Shown here: one piece after another, positions 1 through 7,246 of the stretch
Layout: every line of letters begins with the position of its first letter
Numbering within the stretch: the first letter of the stretch is position 1
DNA from: an uncultured Christensenella sp.
GTDB taxonomy: Bacteria; Bacillota; Clostridia; Christensenellales; UBA3700
Length of the DNA stretch: 9,060 bases
Assembly: GCA_910578245.1 (NCBI GenBank)
Contig: CAJTPC010000033.1
Span: 1-9,060, forward strand
Direction of reading: 5' to 3'
The notes under the pieces: model-generated
Databases searched by the model: none
The model's input: only the letters and a program-made list of their open reading frames with translations
What the model was told of the DNA's origin: nothing
Program-made: the position numbers and the translations under genes

Positions 1-24
1 ATTATTATATAAATATTTTGTTTA

Positions 25-30
25 TACAAT
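25..30 (+). promoter_or_regulatory. Possible -10 box upstream of yebC
   Basis: TACAAT lies in a very AT-rich leader and would place a transcription start about 15 bases before the yebC ATG. No convincing -35 box is seen at the right distance; the only sequence there is TTATTA near position 2. The upstream side is cut by the window edge, so this is a weak call. Confidence 0.25.
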
Positions 31-41
31 ATACGACTTTT

Positions 42-46
42 GGAGG
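42..46 (+). promoter_or_regulatory. Ribosome binding site that fixes the yebC start
   Basis: GGAGG lies five bases before the ATG at 52. An in-frame TTG at 40 overlaps this site and would have no ribosome binding site of its own, so the ATG at 52 is the start. Confidence 0.85.
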
Positions 47-51
47 TAGTT

Positions 52-792
52 ATGTCAGGACATAGCAAATGGGCTAATATTAAAAATAAAAAAGGTAAGA
101 GTGATGCTAAAAGAGCAAGCGTATTTACTAAGATAGGCAGAGAAATTGCCGTTGCGGTAAAGCAAGGCGGACCCGACCCCAATTCCAACGCAAGATTGAG
201 AGATGTCATTGCCAAGGCAAAAGCCAATAATATGCCCAATGATAATATTGAAAGAGGTATCAAAAAGGCTAGCGGAGAACTCAATTCCGTCAACTACGAA
301 GAAAATATATACGAAGGTTACGCGGCAGGAGGAGTTGCCGTAATAGTAGAAACATTGACGGATAACAAAAACCGAACTGCAGGCGATATTCGTCACCATT
401 TCGATAAGTGTGGCGGAGCAATGGGTACCAGCGGTTGCGTATCGTATATGTTCGAGACCAAGGGCGTAATCGTTGTAGACGGCGAGGGCGTAGACGAAGA
501 TACGGTTATGATGATTGCGCTTGATTGCGGAGCCAACGATATACTAAACGATGAAGAAGTATTCGAGATATACACCGACCCCAATTCTTTAGGCGAAGTG
601 AGAGAGGCTATAGAGAAAGAGGGAAGTTTGAAGATTTTGTCAGCGCAAGTCGATAGAATACCAAGCAATACCGTGAAGCCGGATAAGGACGCTGAAGCAA
701 AGGTGCTCAAACTTTTGGATATGCTTGAGGACAACGACGATGTTCAGAATGTGTATCACAACGCAGAACTCGATGAAGAAGACGAAGACTAA
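52..792 (+). CDS. yebC: YebC/PmpR/TACO1 family regulatory or translation factor
   Basis: This is a 246-residue cytoplasmic protein of usual family length. The N terminus MSGHSKWANIKNKKG and the following segment with KANNMPNDNIERGIKKA (about residues 60-76) are the family signature. The middle YEGYAAGGVAVIVETLTDN and the GGAMGTSGCVSYMF segment are also typical. Family members have been described both as DNA-binding regulators (PmpR type) and as translation factors that help ribosomes through difficult stretches such as polyproline (mitochondrial TACO1 and some bacterial YebC proteins). The sequence alone does not say which role applies here. The C terminus is very acidic (DEEDED). It is the first gene of the run, 17 bases before proA; yebC next to ruvC is a common bacterial arrangement. 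The start is the ATG with GGAGG five bases upstream. Confidence 0.95.
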   Translation: MSGHSKWANIKNKKGKSDAKRASVFTKIGREIAVAVKQGGPDPNSNARLRDVIAKAKANNMPNDNIERGIKKASGELNSVNYEENIYEGYAAGGVAVIVETLTDNKNRTAGDIRHHFDKCGGAMGTSGCVSYMFETKGVIVVDGEGVDEDTVMMIALDCGANDILNDEEVFEIYTDPNSLGEVREAIEKEGSLKILSAQVDRIPSNTVKPDKDAEAKVLKLLDMLEDNDDVQNVYHNAELDEEDED

Positions 793-809
793 TAAATAAG
801 AGGTCAATT

Positions 810-2051
810 ATGAATATTCAAGAAGTATGTTCCAAGGTAAGGAACGCAACTTATAAATTATCTTTGTACGATACCAATATGAAGAATGATATTCTTATGG
901 CTGTCGCAAAGAAAATAGAACAAAGCAAAGAAGAGATAAAGAAAATCAATGCTGTTGATATTCAAAATGCTAAGGGCAAACTTTCCGAGGCTATGATTGA
1001 CAGACTTACTTTGACGGATTCTCGCATTGCGCTTATGGCAGAAGGCGTTAGACAGGTTGCAGACCTTGACGATCCTGTAGGCAAAACCGTAAGGCAATGG
1101 AAAGTCGACAGCGGACTTGAAATAAAAAAGGTTAGGGCTCCGCTCGGCGTTATAGGCGTAATTTACGAATCACGTCCCAACGTAACGGTAGACGTGGCTA
1201 GTCTTTGCATTAAGTCGGGCAACGGCGTCATGCTAAAAGGCGGAAAAGAGGCTATCAGCACCAATAGAGTTCTCTTTGAGATTATTCAACAAGCCATTGG
1301 AGAACTTGGACTTGACAAGGATATTGTGGGTTTTGTAGACGATGTGGACAGACAGGCTACGTATGATATGTTGCAACAGTCAAAGTACATTGATGTAATT
1401 ATTCCAAGAGGTAGCGATAATCTAAAGAAGTTTGTACTTGCCAATTCTCAAATACCTGTCATTGCTTCATCAGGCGGTAACTGTCACGTATACGTAGAAA
1501 AGACTGCGGATCTTGAAATGGCAAAGAAGATAGTATACAATGCAAAGATGCAAAGAGTATCGGTGTGCAACGCGCAGGAACAGCTTCTTGTGGACGAAGC
1601 TATCGCGGACAAGTTCTTGCCCGATATGCTCAAGACTTTGCAAGAAGGCGGTTGCAAGATTATTGGCGACGAAACAATTCAAAGATATGCAAAAGACGTC
1701 ATACCGGCAACCGAAGAAGATTACAAGAGAGAAAGGGAGGATTACTACTTGACAGTCAAGGTAGTCAAGGATTACAAAGAGGCGATAGACCGTATCAATG
1801 CCAACGGAACCAAGCACAGCGAAGCTATCGTATCGACTGATGATAAAGTAATGAATATCTTTACGACGGCAGTTGACGCAGGTTGCGTATATACCAATGC
1901 CTCAACTAGATTCACCGATGGGTTTGAGTTTGGTTTTGGAGCGGAAATAGGAATTTCTACCCAAAAGTTGCACGCAAGAGGACCGCTTGGACTGGAGCAG
2001 TTAACGAGTGAAAAATACGTTGTGACTGGTCACGGCGAAATACGTAAATGA
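810..2051 (+). CDS. proA: Gamma-glutamyl phosphate reductase (glutamate-5-semialdehyde dehydrogenase)
   Basis: ProA reduces L-glutamyl 5-phosphate to glutamate 5-semialdehyde with NADPH, the second step of proline synthesis from glutamate, in the cytoplasm. The protein has 413 residues, the normal length. Seen are the cofactor-domain segment APLGVIGVIYESRPNVTVD (about 110-128), LKGGKEAISTN (142-152), the active-site region SVCNAQEQLLVDEA with the probable catalytic Cys253, and the C-terminal block NASTRFTDGFEFGFGAEIG (363-381) followed by STQKLHARGPLGLEQLTS. The usual 'CNAxETLLV' reads CNAQEQLLV here, a mild variant. AAGAGG at 798-803 is the ribosome binding site. Its last bases overlap ruvC (ATGA), which implies translational coupling. 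The partner kinase gene proB, often adjacent to proA, is not in the window, so the position inside a DNA repair operon is unusual. Confidence 0.96.
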   Translation: MNIQEVCSKVRNATYKLSLYDTNMKNDILMAVAKKIEQSKEEIKKINAVDIQNAKGKLSEAMIDRLTLTDSRIALMAEGVRQVADLDDPVGKTVRQWKVDSGLEIKKVRAPLGVIGVIYESRPNVTVDVASLCIKSGNGVMLKGGKEAISTNRVLFEIIQQAIGELGLDKDIVGFVDDVDRQATYDMLQQSKYIDVIIPRGSDNLKKFVLANSQIPVIASSGGNCHVYVEKTADLEMAKKIVYNAKMQRVSVCNAQEQLLVDEAIADKFLPDMLKTLQEGGCKIIGDETIQRYAKDVIPATEEDYKREREDYYLTVKVVKDYKEAIDRINANGTKHSEAIVSTDDKVMNIFTTAVDAGCVYTNASTRFTDGFEFGFGAEIGISTQKLHARGPLGLEQLTSEKYVVTGHGEIRK

Positions 2052-2542
2052 TAATCTTGGGAATAGATCCCGGGCTTGCCATAGTGGGCTACGGCGTGAT
2101 TGAGGCGCAAAATGGCGCGTTCCGTCCTATAGATTGCGGAGTTATCAATACTCCTAAAGAGGATACCGTGCCTGTAAGATTGAATAAGATTTACGACGGT
2201 ATGCTTTCGTTGATTGAGAAATTTAAGCCGGATTGCATTGCGATAGAGGAATTGTTTTTCAATACCAATATCACCACAGGTATCAACGTGGCGCAGGCGA
2301 GAGGCGTAATACTTTTAGCGTGTCAGCAAAAGGGGCTTAAAATGTATGAGTATACGCCTTTGCAAATTAAGCAAGCATTGACAGGCTACGGAAAAGCAGA
2401 GAAAAAACAAATACAGTTTATGGTTACCAGGCTTCTCAATCTAAAAGCTGTTCCAAAGCCGGACGATGCGGCGGACGGTCTTGCCGTTGCGCTTACTCAC
2501 GGACAGACTGCAAGGCTTGGCGGATTGTTTGGAATTAAGTAG
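2048..2542 (+). CDS. ruvC: Holliday junction resolvase RuvC
   Basis: RuvC is a dimeric endonuclease that nicks Holliday junctions symmetrically, together with the RuvAB branch-migration motor. The protein has 164 residues, typical of the family. The start ILGIDPGLAIVGYGVI carries the first catalytic acid, Asp7. AIEELFF carries Glu67, and PKPDDAADGLAVALTH carries Asp140 and Asp143, so the four metal-binding carboxylates of the RNase H-like fold are all present. NTNITTGINVAQARGVI (about 72-88) matches the conserved helix after the second acid. The ATG overlaps the proA stop as ATGA, so it is probably translated by coupling from proA. ruvA follows after 11 bases. Confidence 0.97.
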   Translation: MIILGIDPGLAIVGYGVIEAQNGAFRPIDCGVINTPKEDTVPVRLNKIYDGMLSLIEKFKPDCIAIEELFFNTNITTGINVAQARGVILLACQQKGLKMYEYTPLQIKQALTGYGKAEKKQIQFMVTRLLNLKAVPKPDDAADGLAVALTHGQTARLGGLFGIK

Positions 2543-2553
2543 GAAAGGAATTT

Positions 2554-3165
2554 ATGTATTATTCAATTACCGGCAAAGTGATATTTTATGAAGAGGGTAA
2601 AGTCGTGTTGGAAAACAACGGCATTGCTTATGAACTCGGCGTGTCCGCTAATACTTTGTCGGCGTTTGCTAAGAAAGGCGAAGTCGTTACGGCTTATACC
2701 TACCTTAAGGTAGCTGAGGACGAAATGAGCCTCTACGGCTTTTACAGTAAAGAAGAAAAAGCGATGTTTATCAATTTGATTAGCGTCAGCGGAGTCGGAC
2801 CTAAGACGGCTTTGCAGATACTGTCGGGTATAGATTTACAGAGGTTGGCTATAGCAATAGTTAACAGCGATGCTAAGACGCTTGCCAAGGTAAAAGGTCT
2901 TGGTAAAAAGACTGCGGAACGCATAATCTTAGAACTTAAAGAAAAGATAGTTGAGGTCGGCGGAAACGATGACGGAGAGAGTTTCTTCGGCTTGCTTAGC
3001 AGCGAAGATACTTCAAAAGACGAAGTAGTGAACGATGCTGTTTTGGCTTTGGTATCGCTTGGTATATCCAAGACGGAAGCCGTTAAAGCCGTTGCGGTAG
3101 CAAGGACAAAGAGCAATAATTTGGAAAATATAATTACGATAGCGTTAAGGAGCTTTGATAGATAA
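2554..3165 (+). CDS. ruvA: Holliday junction branch migration complex subunit RuvA
   Basis: RuvA binds four-way DNA junctions as a tetramer and loads RuvB onto the arms. The protein has 203 residues, normal length. The layout fits the family: an OB-fold domain at about 1-64 (YYSITGKVIFYEEGKVVLE, then YLKVAEDEMSLYGF), a middle domain with two helix-hairpin-helix motifs (ISVSGVGPKTALQIL near 76-90 and VKGLGKKTAERIILELK near 113-129), an acidic linker, and a small C-terminal RuvB-contacting domain (about 155-203, DAVLALVSLGISKTEAVKAV). A GGAAAGGA site precedes the ATG. The stop codon shares one base with the ruvB start (TAATG). Confidence 0.97.
   Translation: MYYSITGKVIFYEEGKVVLENNGIAYELGVSANTLSAFAKKGEVVTAYTYLKVAEDEMSLYGFYSKEEKAMFINLISVSGVGPKTALQILSGIDLQRLAIAIVNSDAKTLAKVKGLGKKTAERIILELKEKIVEVGGNDDGESFFGLLSSEDTSKDEVVNDAVLALVSLGISKTEAVKAVAVARTKSNNLENIITIALRSFDR
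3147..3152 (+). promoter_or_regulatory. Ribosome binding site of ruvB inside the ruvA end
   Basis: AAGGAG lies within the last codons of ruvA, 12 bases before the ruvB ATG at 3165, which is a long spacing. Together with the TAATG overlap this suggests that ruvB translation depends partly on ribosomes finishing ruvA. An alternative ATG at 3195 has GAGAGG only three bases before it. The earlier start is preferred because the segment DEERFMSS resembles the N terminus of other Bacillota RuvB proteins. Confidence 0.55.
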
Positions 3166-4220
3166 TGGAATTTTTTGACGACGAAGAGAGGTTTATGTCT
3201 TCGATGCAAGGCGTAAGCGAAGGGGATAGCGAAAATTCTCTCCGCCCCAAAAGCATGTCCGATTACGTCGGTCAGGAGAAAATAAAGGAAAATCTGGATA
3301 TATATATCAAAGCGGCAGTGGCGCGAGACGAAGCTCTCGATCACGTGCTTCTGTACGGCCCGCCTGGACTTGGTAAGACGACTTTGGCTCATATTATCGC
3401 AAGCGAAATGGGATCGCAGATAAGAATTACATCAGGTCCTGCAATAGAAAAAGCCGCAGATTTGGCGGCAATACTTACCAATCTCAATGAAAAAGACGTG
3501 CTTTTTATCGACGAGATACATAGACTTAATCGCAACGTAGAAGAAGTGCTGTATCCTGCAATGGAAGATTACGCGCTTGATTTTATGGTAGGCAAAGGAC
3601 CTAGCGCAAGAAGTATCAGACTGTCGCTTCCCAAGTTTACGCTTATCGGCGCTACAACGAGGGCGGGCATGCTTACTTCACCGCTTCGCGATAGATTTGG
3701 CGTAAATTGCCGTTTGGAGATGTATACTCCAGAAGAACTTGCAAGTATCGTCAAGCGTAGCGCAGGACTTCTGAACGTCGAGATTACCGAAGACGGAGCG
3801 TATGAGATTGCAAGACGGAGCAGAGGTACTCCGAGAATTGCCAATCGCATTTTGAAAAGAGTACGCGATTATAGCGAAGTATTGGCTGAGGGAATTATTG
3901 ACGCCAAGGTTGCGGATATTGCGCTAGGCAAAATGGAAATTGACAAACTCGGTCTTGATAATATTGACCGCAAAATAATCTTAACGATAATTGATAAATT
4001 CAACGGCGGACCTGTCGGACTTGATACGTTGGCCGCGTCGATTGGAGAAGACGCAGGTACGATAGAGGACGTATACGAGCCGTATCTTATGCAAATCACT
4101 TTTATTGCCCGTACTCCTAGAGGACGCATTTGTTTGCCTGACGCTTATAAGCATTTTGGCAGAAAGGCAAATCAACTTGCCTACGAGCAACTTTCTATGC
4201 TTGACAGCGAGGATAAATAA
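3165..4220 (+). CDS. ruvB: Holliday junction branch migration ATPase RuvB
   Basis: RuvB is a hexameric AAA+ motor that pumps DNA through the RuvA-bound junction. The protein has 351 residues, slightly longer than the usual 330-345 because of its N terminus and tail. The N-terminal block SLRPKSMSDYVGQEKIKENL is diagnostic. Walker A is GPPGLGKT (65-72), Walker B is LFIDEIH (113-119), sensor 1 is GATTRAG (162-168), the arginine finger is in LRDRF (Arg175), and sensor 2 is in RGTPRIANR (about 220-228). The C-terminal winged-helix DNA-binding domain includes GGPVGLDTLAASIGED and the family hallmark IARTPRGR (314-321). It overlaps ruvA and queA by one base each (TAATG), so the ruvA-ruvB-queA stretch is translated as a tightly coupled set. 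Confidence 0.98.
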   Translation: MEFFDDEERFMSSMQGVSEGDSENSLRPKSMSDYVGQEKIKENLDIYIKAAVARDEALDHVLLYGPPGLGKTTLAHIIASEMGSQIRITSGPAIEKAADLAAILTNLNEKDVLFIDEIHRLNRNVEEVLYPAMEDYALDFMVGKGPSARSIRLSLPKFTLIGATTRAGMLTSPLRDRFGVNCRLEMYTPEELASIVKRSAGLLNVEITEDGAYEIARRSRGTPRIANRILKRVRDYSEVLAEGIIDAKVADIALGKMEIDKLGLDNIDRKIILTIIDKFNGGPVGLDTLAASIGEDAGTIEDVYEPYLMQITFIARTPRGRICLPDAYKHFGRKANQLAYEQLSMLDSEDK

Positions 4221-5254
4221 TGAGAACAAGCGATTTTTTCTATGAGCTTCCGCAAGAACTTATAGCTCAGACTCCGATTGAGCAGAGAGATGCTTCTCGA
4301 TTGCTCGTATATCACAAAGACAGCGGAGAAATAGAGCATAATCATTTTTACGACGTAATCAACTATCTTCAAAAGGGAGACGTATTGGTTATCAACAATA
4401 CCAAGGTTATTCCCGCCAGAATATTTGCAACAAGACTTCCTCGCACGGATAAAACAATAGAACATAATACGGAAGTATTGCTATTGAAACGCAAAGAATA
4501 CGACGTATGGGAATGCATAACACGTCCCGCCAAGAAACTCAAAATCGGAACAGCGCTTGATTTTGGTAAAATGCAGGGAGAGGTAATAGGCTTTGGCGAA
4601 GAAGGTGTAAGATTAATTAAATTCATATTTGACGGCGTATTTGAAAACATAATCGAAGAAATCGGCAATATGCCTCTTCCGCCGTATATTACCCAAAGGT
4701 TAGAGGATAAGAGTAGGTATCAGACTGTATACAGCAAGATTGACGGTTCGTCTGCCGCGCCTACGGCAGGTTTGCATTTTACGCCTCAACTTCTTAAAAA
4801 GATAGAGGACAAAGGCGTACAAATTGCCAATGTTTTACTGCACGTGGGACTTGGTACTTTTAGACCTGTCAAGGAAGACGATATTCTCAATCACAAAATG
4901 CACAGCGAGTATTTTGAGGTTGACGATGCCAACGCTAAGATTATCAATGACGCTTTGGCAGACGGAAGACGAGTAATATGCGTAGGAACAACTTCCGTCA
5001 GAGTAGTTGAAAGCGTAGTAGGCGACGATGGCTTTGTCAAGCCAAGTAAAGGAGAAACGCAAATTTTTATCTATCCGGGATATAAGTTCAAGGTTGTAAA
5101 GGGATTGATTACCAATTTTCATTTGCCCGAATCAACTTTGATTATGCTCGTCAGCGCATTTATAGGCAGAGAGAATACGCTGGAAATATATAATACGGCG
5201 GTGAAGGAGAAATATCGCTTCTTCTCCTTTGGGGACGCAATGTTGCTTATATAA
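4220..5254 (+). CDS. queA: S-adenosylmethionine:tRNA ribosyltransferase-isomerase QueA
   Basis: QueA transfers and isomerises the ribosyl part of S-adenosylmethionine onto preQ1 already placed at tRNA position 34, giving epoxyqueuosine. It acts after Tgt, which is encoded next door. The protein has 344 residues, the usual length. Motifs in order: the N terminus TSDFFYELPQELIAQTPIEQRDASRLL, GDVLVINNTKVIPARI (53-68), GNMPLPPYI (149-157), SSAAPTAGLHFT (177-188), HVGLGTFRPV (208-217), TNFHLPESTLIMLVSAF (298-314) and the terminal YRFFSFGDAMLL. The ribosome binding site GAGG ends seven bases before the ATG, and the ATG overlaps the ruvB stop. A near-perfect nine-base inverted repeat at 5203-5230 sits in the codons for the conserved terminal motif and is probably incidental. 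Confidence 0.97.
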   Translation: MRTSDFFYELPQELIAQTPIEQRDASRLLVYHKDSGEIEHNHFYDVINYLQKGDVLVINNTKVIPARIFATRLPRTDKTIEHNTEVLLLKRKEYDVWECITRPAKKLKIGTALDFGKMQGEVIGFGEEGVRLIKFIFDGVFENIIEEIGNMPLPPYITQRLEDKSRYQTVYSKIDGSSAAPTAGLHFTPQLLKKIEDKGVQIANVLLHVGLGTFRPVKEDDILNHKMHSEYFEVDDANAKIINDALADGRRVICVGTTSVRVVESVVGDDGFVKPSKGETQIFIYPGYKFKVVKGLITNFHLPESTLIMLVSAFIGRENTLEIYNTAVKEKYRFFSFGDAMLLI

Positions 5255-5274
5255 GCATCGCAGTAAAGGATATT

Positions 5275-6420
5275 ATGGAAAAATTTAAGTACGAAGTAGT
5301 AAAAGTATGTAAGCAATCGGGCGCAAGAGTGGGCAGATTTACCACTCCGCACGGAGTTATTGACACTCCCGTGTTTATGCCTGTAGGGACAAATGCTACG
5401 GTAAAAGCGCTTACTCCCAAACAAGTAGAAGACGCCAATGCGTCTATAGTGCTTGCCAATACCTATCATCTATATTTACGACCTGGCGCAGACCTTGTGG
5501 AAAAGGCGGGCGGGCTTCATGAATTTATGAATTGGCATAAGCCGATTTTAACGGACAGTGGCGGTTTTCAAGTTTTTTCACTTTCAAAAATGAGAAAAAT
5601 TACTCAAGCAGGCGTTACTTTTTCTTCATACATTGATGGGTCAAAGCATTTTATGGGACCGGAGGAATCGATAGCCGTTCAAAATAAGTTGGGCGGAGAT
5701 ATCATAATGGCTTTCGATGAATGCACTGACGGAGTGACTGATTATAAATACGCTAAAGGCGCAATGAATAGGACTCTAGATTGGCTTGCTAGGTCAGTTA
5801 AAGCGCATAAAAATCCAAATCAAATGCTTTTCCCGATCATTCAAGGCAATATGTATGCGGATTTGCGCGCCGAGAGCGCCAAGAGGACTATCGAATACGC
5901 GAGGTGCGGTTTTTCTATCGGCGGACTATCGGTAGGAGAACCTAAGCCTGTAATGTACGAGATGCTTGATTTATTGAGAGAGTATTATCCCGAGAATCAA
6001 CCGAGGTATCTTATGGGAGTAGGTTCGCCGGACTGTCTTGTCGAGGGCGTTATGAGGGGGATAGATATGTTTGACTGCGTACTTCCCACACGTATGGCTC
6101 GCAACGGCTCGGCTTTTACAAGATACGGCAACTTGACTATTCGCAACGCGATTTACAAAGAGGACTTTTTGCCGGTTGATAATACGTGCGACTGTTATTG
6201 CTGTCGTAATTTTTCAAGGGCGTATATTCGACATCTAATCAACTCCGGTGAAATACTCGGAGGGGCGTTGTTGTCTATACATAATATAAGGTTTTTGACC
6301 AAACTTATGGAGGATATCAGACAAGCGATTATGGAAGATAGGTTTGGGGATTTTTATAAGCAGTTTACGTCAGATTACGTTTGGGGACACGGCGGAGAAA
6401 AGTCAACACGAAAAAAATAG
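5275..6420 (+). CDS. tgt: Queuine/preQ1 tRNA-guanine transglycosylase
   Basis: Bacterial Tgt swaps guanine 34 in tRNAs with GUN anticodons (Asp, Asn, His, Tyr) for preQ1, the entry of the queuosine base into tRNA. The protein has 381 residues, normal for the family. TDSGGFQVFSL carries the general acid/base Asp94, FDECT (148-152) belongs to the substrate pocket, and FDCVLPTRMARNG carries the probable nucleophile Asp267. The zinc site is complete: CxCxxC with Cys305, Cys307, Cys310, plus His336 in SIHNIRF. VMRGIDMFDCVLPTR and GGLSVGEP are also typical. Its ATG lies 20 bases after queA with AAAGGA at 5265-5270. No hairpin terminator is visible after its stop, so transcripts may run on toward yajC or end by another route. 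Confidence 0.98.
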   Translation: MEKFKYEVVKVCKQSGARVGRFTTPHGVIDTPVFMPVGTNATVKALTPKQVEDANASIVLANTYHLYLRPGADLVEKAGGLHEFMNWHKPILTDSGGFQVFSLSKMRKITQAGVTFSSYIDGSKHFMGPEESIAVQNKLGGDIIMAFDECTDGVTDYKYAKGAMNRTLDWLARSVKAHKNPNQMLFPIIQGNMYADLRAESAKRTIEYARCGFSIGGLSVGEPKPVMYEMLDLLREYYPENQPRYLMGVGSPDCLVEGVMRGIDMFDCVLPTRMARNGSAFTRYGNLTIRNAIYKEDFLPVDNTCDCYCCRNFSRAYIRHLINSGEILGGALLSIHNIRFLTKLMEDIRQAIMEDRFGDFYKQFTSDYVWGHGGEKSTRKK

Positions 6421-6590
6421 AAATTATTTTATGTGAGTAAAAAACTGTAAAATATATATAAAAAATCAAAATATACCCAACAAAATGCTTGTAATTGTTG
6501 AGTAAATAAGTTAAACTTGAATAGATATTAAATTGATTGATATAATTTTATATTGATTTAGTTGATAAATAAAGATTTAAGGAGCAAATA
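6421..6590. other. Very AT-rich intergenic spacer between tgt and yajC
   Basis: This 170-base spacer is about 18 percent G+C, far lower than the genes around it. It holds no open reading frame of note and no GC-rich hairpin followed by a T run. A weak six-base inverted repeat CAACAA/TTGTTG sits at 6478-6500. TTGAT occurs four times (6533, 6537, 6553, 6562) around the yajC promoter. Confidence 0.8.
6517..6546 (+). promoter_or_regulatory. Extended -10 promoter for yajC
   Basis: A perfect -10 box TATAAT at 6541-6546 is preceded by TGA, giving an extended -10 (TGnTATAAT). A partial -35 box TTGAAT lies at 6517-6522 with an 18-base spacer. The start of transcription would fall near 6553, about 38 bases before the yajC ATG. 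Confidence 0.65.
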
Positions 6591-7133
6591 ATGAATTTAT
6601 TTAGTTTATTGGCAGAAGATAGCAATAACGGTAGTGGCGGTTTGTTCGGCGGGTCAAGCTGGGTAATGATCGTTGTCCTCGTAGTTTTGATGGTTGTAAT
6701 GTTCGCAGCTTCTATCATTCCGCAAAAGAAGCGTCAAAAGAAAGCGCAAGAAATGATGAACGGCATCACTGTAGGAACTAAGGTTAAGACTATCGGCGGA
6801 TTTGTCGGAGAAGTTAAGAAAGTTAACAATGAAGGCACTTTTACGCTTGACATTAGCGCAAACGGCGACGGAAGTATGATGGTCGTCATTGATAAGTCGG
6901 CTATATATACCGTACTTGAATCAGTTAAGGCGCCTACGGGCGAAACTACTTTTGAAGAAAAGGTAGCGCCGGAAGTAATGGCTATGGACGACGTTGAAGC
7001 AGACGCTGAACTCGCAAAAAAGAAAGCTGATAAAAAGAGCAAGAAGGGCGGAGAGGATGTCAAAGTAGAAGCGCAAGAAGTCAACGGCGATTCTTTGGAA
7101 AAGACGGACAACAACACTCTTCTCAAAGATTAA
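6591..7133 (+). CDS. yajC: YajC, accessory subunit of the Sec preprotein translocase
   Basis: YajC is a small single-pass membrane protein that associates with SecDF and the SecYEG channel. A membrane helix spans about residues 24-43 (VMIVVLVVLMVVMFAASII), followed at once by PQKKRQKKAQEMMNGITVGTKVKTIGGFVGEV, the family pattern of a basic stretch and then a small beta domain with G-x-V-x-T-I-G-G. The domain ends near residue 110. At 180 residues it is clearly longer than the usual 85-120: about 70 extra C-terminal residues are charged, low in hydrophobics and Lys/Glu-rich (AKKKADKKSKKGGEDVK). The N terminus also has a Gly/Ser/Asn-rich lead before the helix. AAGGAG at 6579-6584 lies six bases before the ATG. 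It follows tgt as in many bacteria; secD and secF are not in view. Confidence 0.93.
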   Translation: MNLFSLLAEDSNNGSGGLFGGSSWVMIVVLVVLMVVMFAASIIPQKKRQKKAQEMMNGITVGTKVKTIGGFVGEVKKVNNEGTFTLDISANGDGSMMVVIDKSAIYTVLESVKAPTGETTFEEKVAPEVMAMDDVEADAELAKKKADKKSKKGGEDVKVEAQEVNGDSLEKTDNNTLLKD

Positions 7134-7138
7134 TTATC

Positions 7139-7173
7139 AAAAAAAGTAGACGCTAAAATGCGTCTATTTTTTT
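7139..7173 (+). terminator. Intrinsic terminator after yajC
   Basis: TAGACGC (7147-7153) and GCGTCTA (7160-7166) form a perfect seven-base stem with a six-base loop, followed by seven T (7167-7173). The run of A before the stem would make it act on the minus strand too, but no minus-strand gene is seen. It separates yajC from the DUF5131-type gene. Confidence 0.92.
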
Positions 7174-7182
7174 ACATCATAT

Positions 7183-7198
7183 GCAAACATTTGTTTGC
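7183..7198. repeat. Perfect inverted repeat, candidate operator
   Basis: GCAAACA-TT-TGTTTGC is a perfect 7-2-7 palindrome. Its right arm covers the first bases of the -35 box of the promoter at 7195-7223. It lies upstream of the expected transcription start and has only a two-base centre, so a protein-binding DNA site is likelier than an RNA hairpin. No other copy was noticed in the intergenic parts of the window. Confidence 0.55.
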
Positions 7199-7223
7199 CT
7201 TATTCTATATTCTGTTGTATAAT
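7195..7223 (+). promoter_or_regulatory. Promoter of the DUF5131-type gene
   Basis: TTGCCT (7195-7200) as the -35 box, a 17-base spacer and a perfect TATAAT (7218-7223) as the -10 box. Transcription would start near 7230, leaving a leader of under 20 bases that is mostly the ribosome binding site AAGGAG at 7236-7241, five bases before the ATG. Confidence 0.7.
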
Positions 7224-7246
7224 ACATTATGAATTAAGGAGAGGAT

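Noticed and set aside
40..51. Upstream TTG start for yebC, adding four residues
   Set aside because: The TTG overlaps the GGAGG ribosome binding site; the family begins M-(A/S)-GHSKW, which matches the ATG at 52.
2742..3392. 216-codon open frame on the minus strand spanning the ruvA-ruvB junction
   Set aside because: It lies opposite two certain genes, has low-complexity composition and no family motif; it is an antisense shadow.
5203..5230. Inverted repeat GAAGGAGAA ... TTCTCCTTT near the end of queA, as a terminator or riboregulator
   Set aside because: It lies in codons for the universally conserved KYRFFSFGDA motif, has a 10-base loop and no T run, and tgt follows directly.
6478..6500. 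CAACAA/TTGTTG hairpin as terminator of tgt
   Set aside because: The stem is only six bases, mostly A-T, with an 11-base loop and no following T run.
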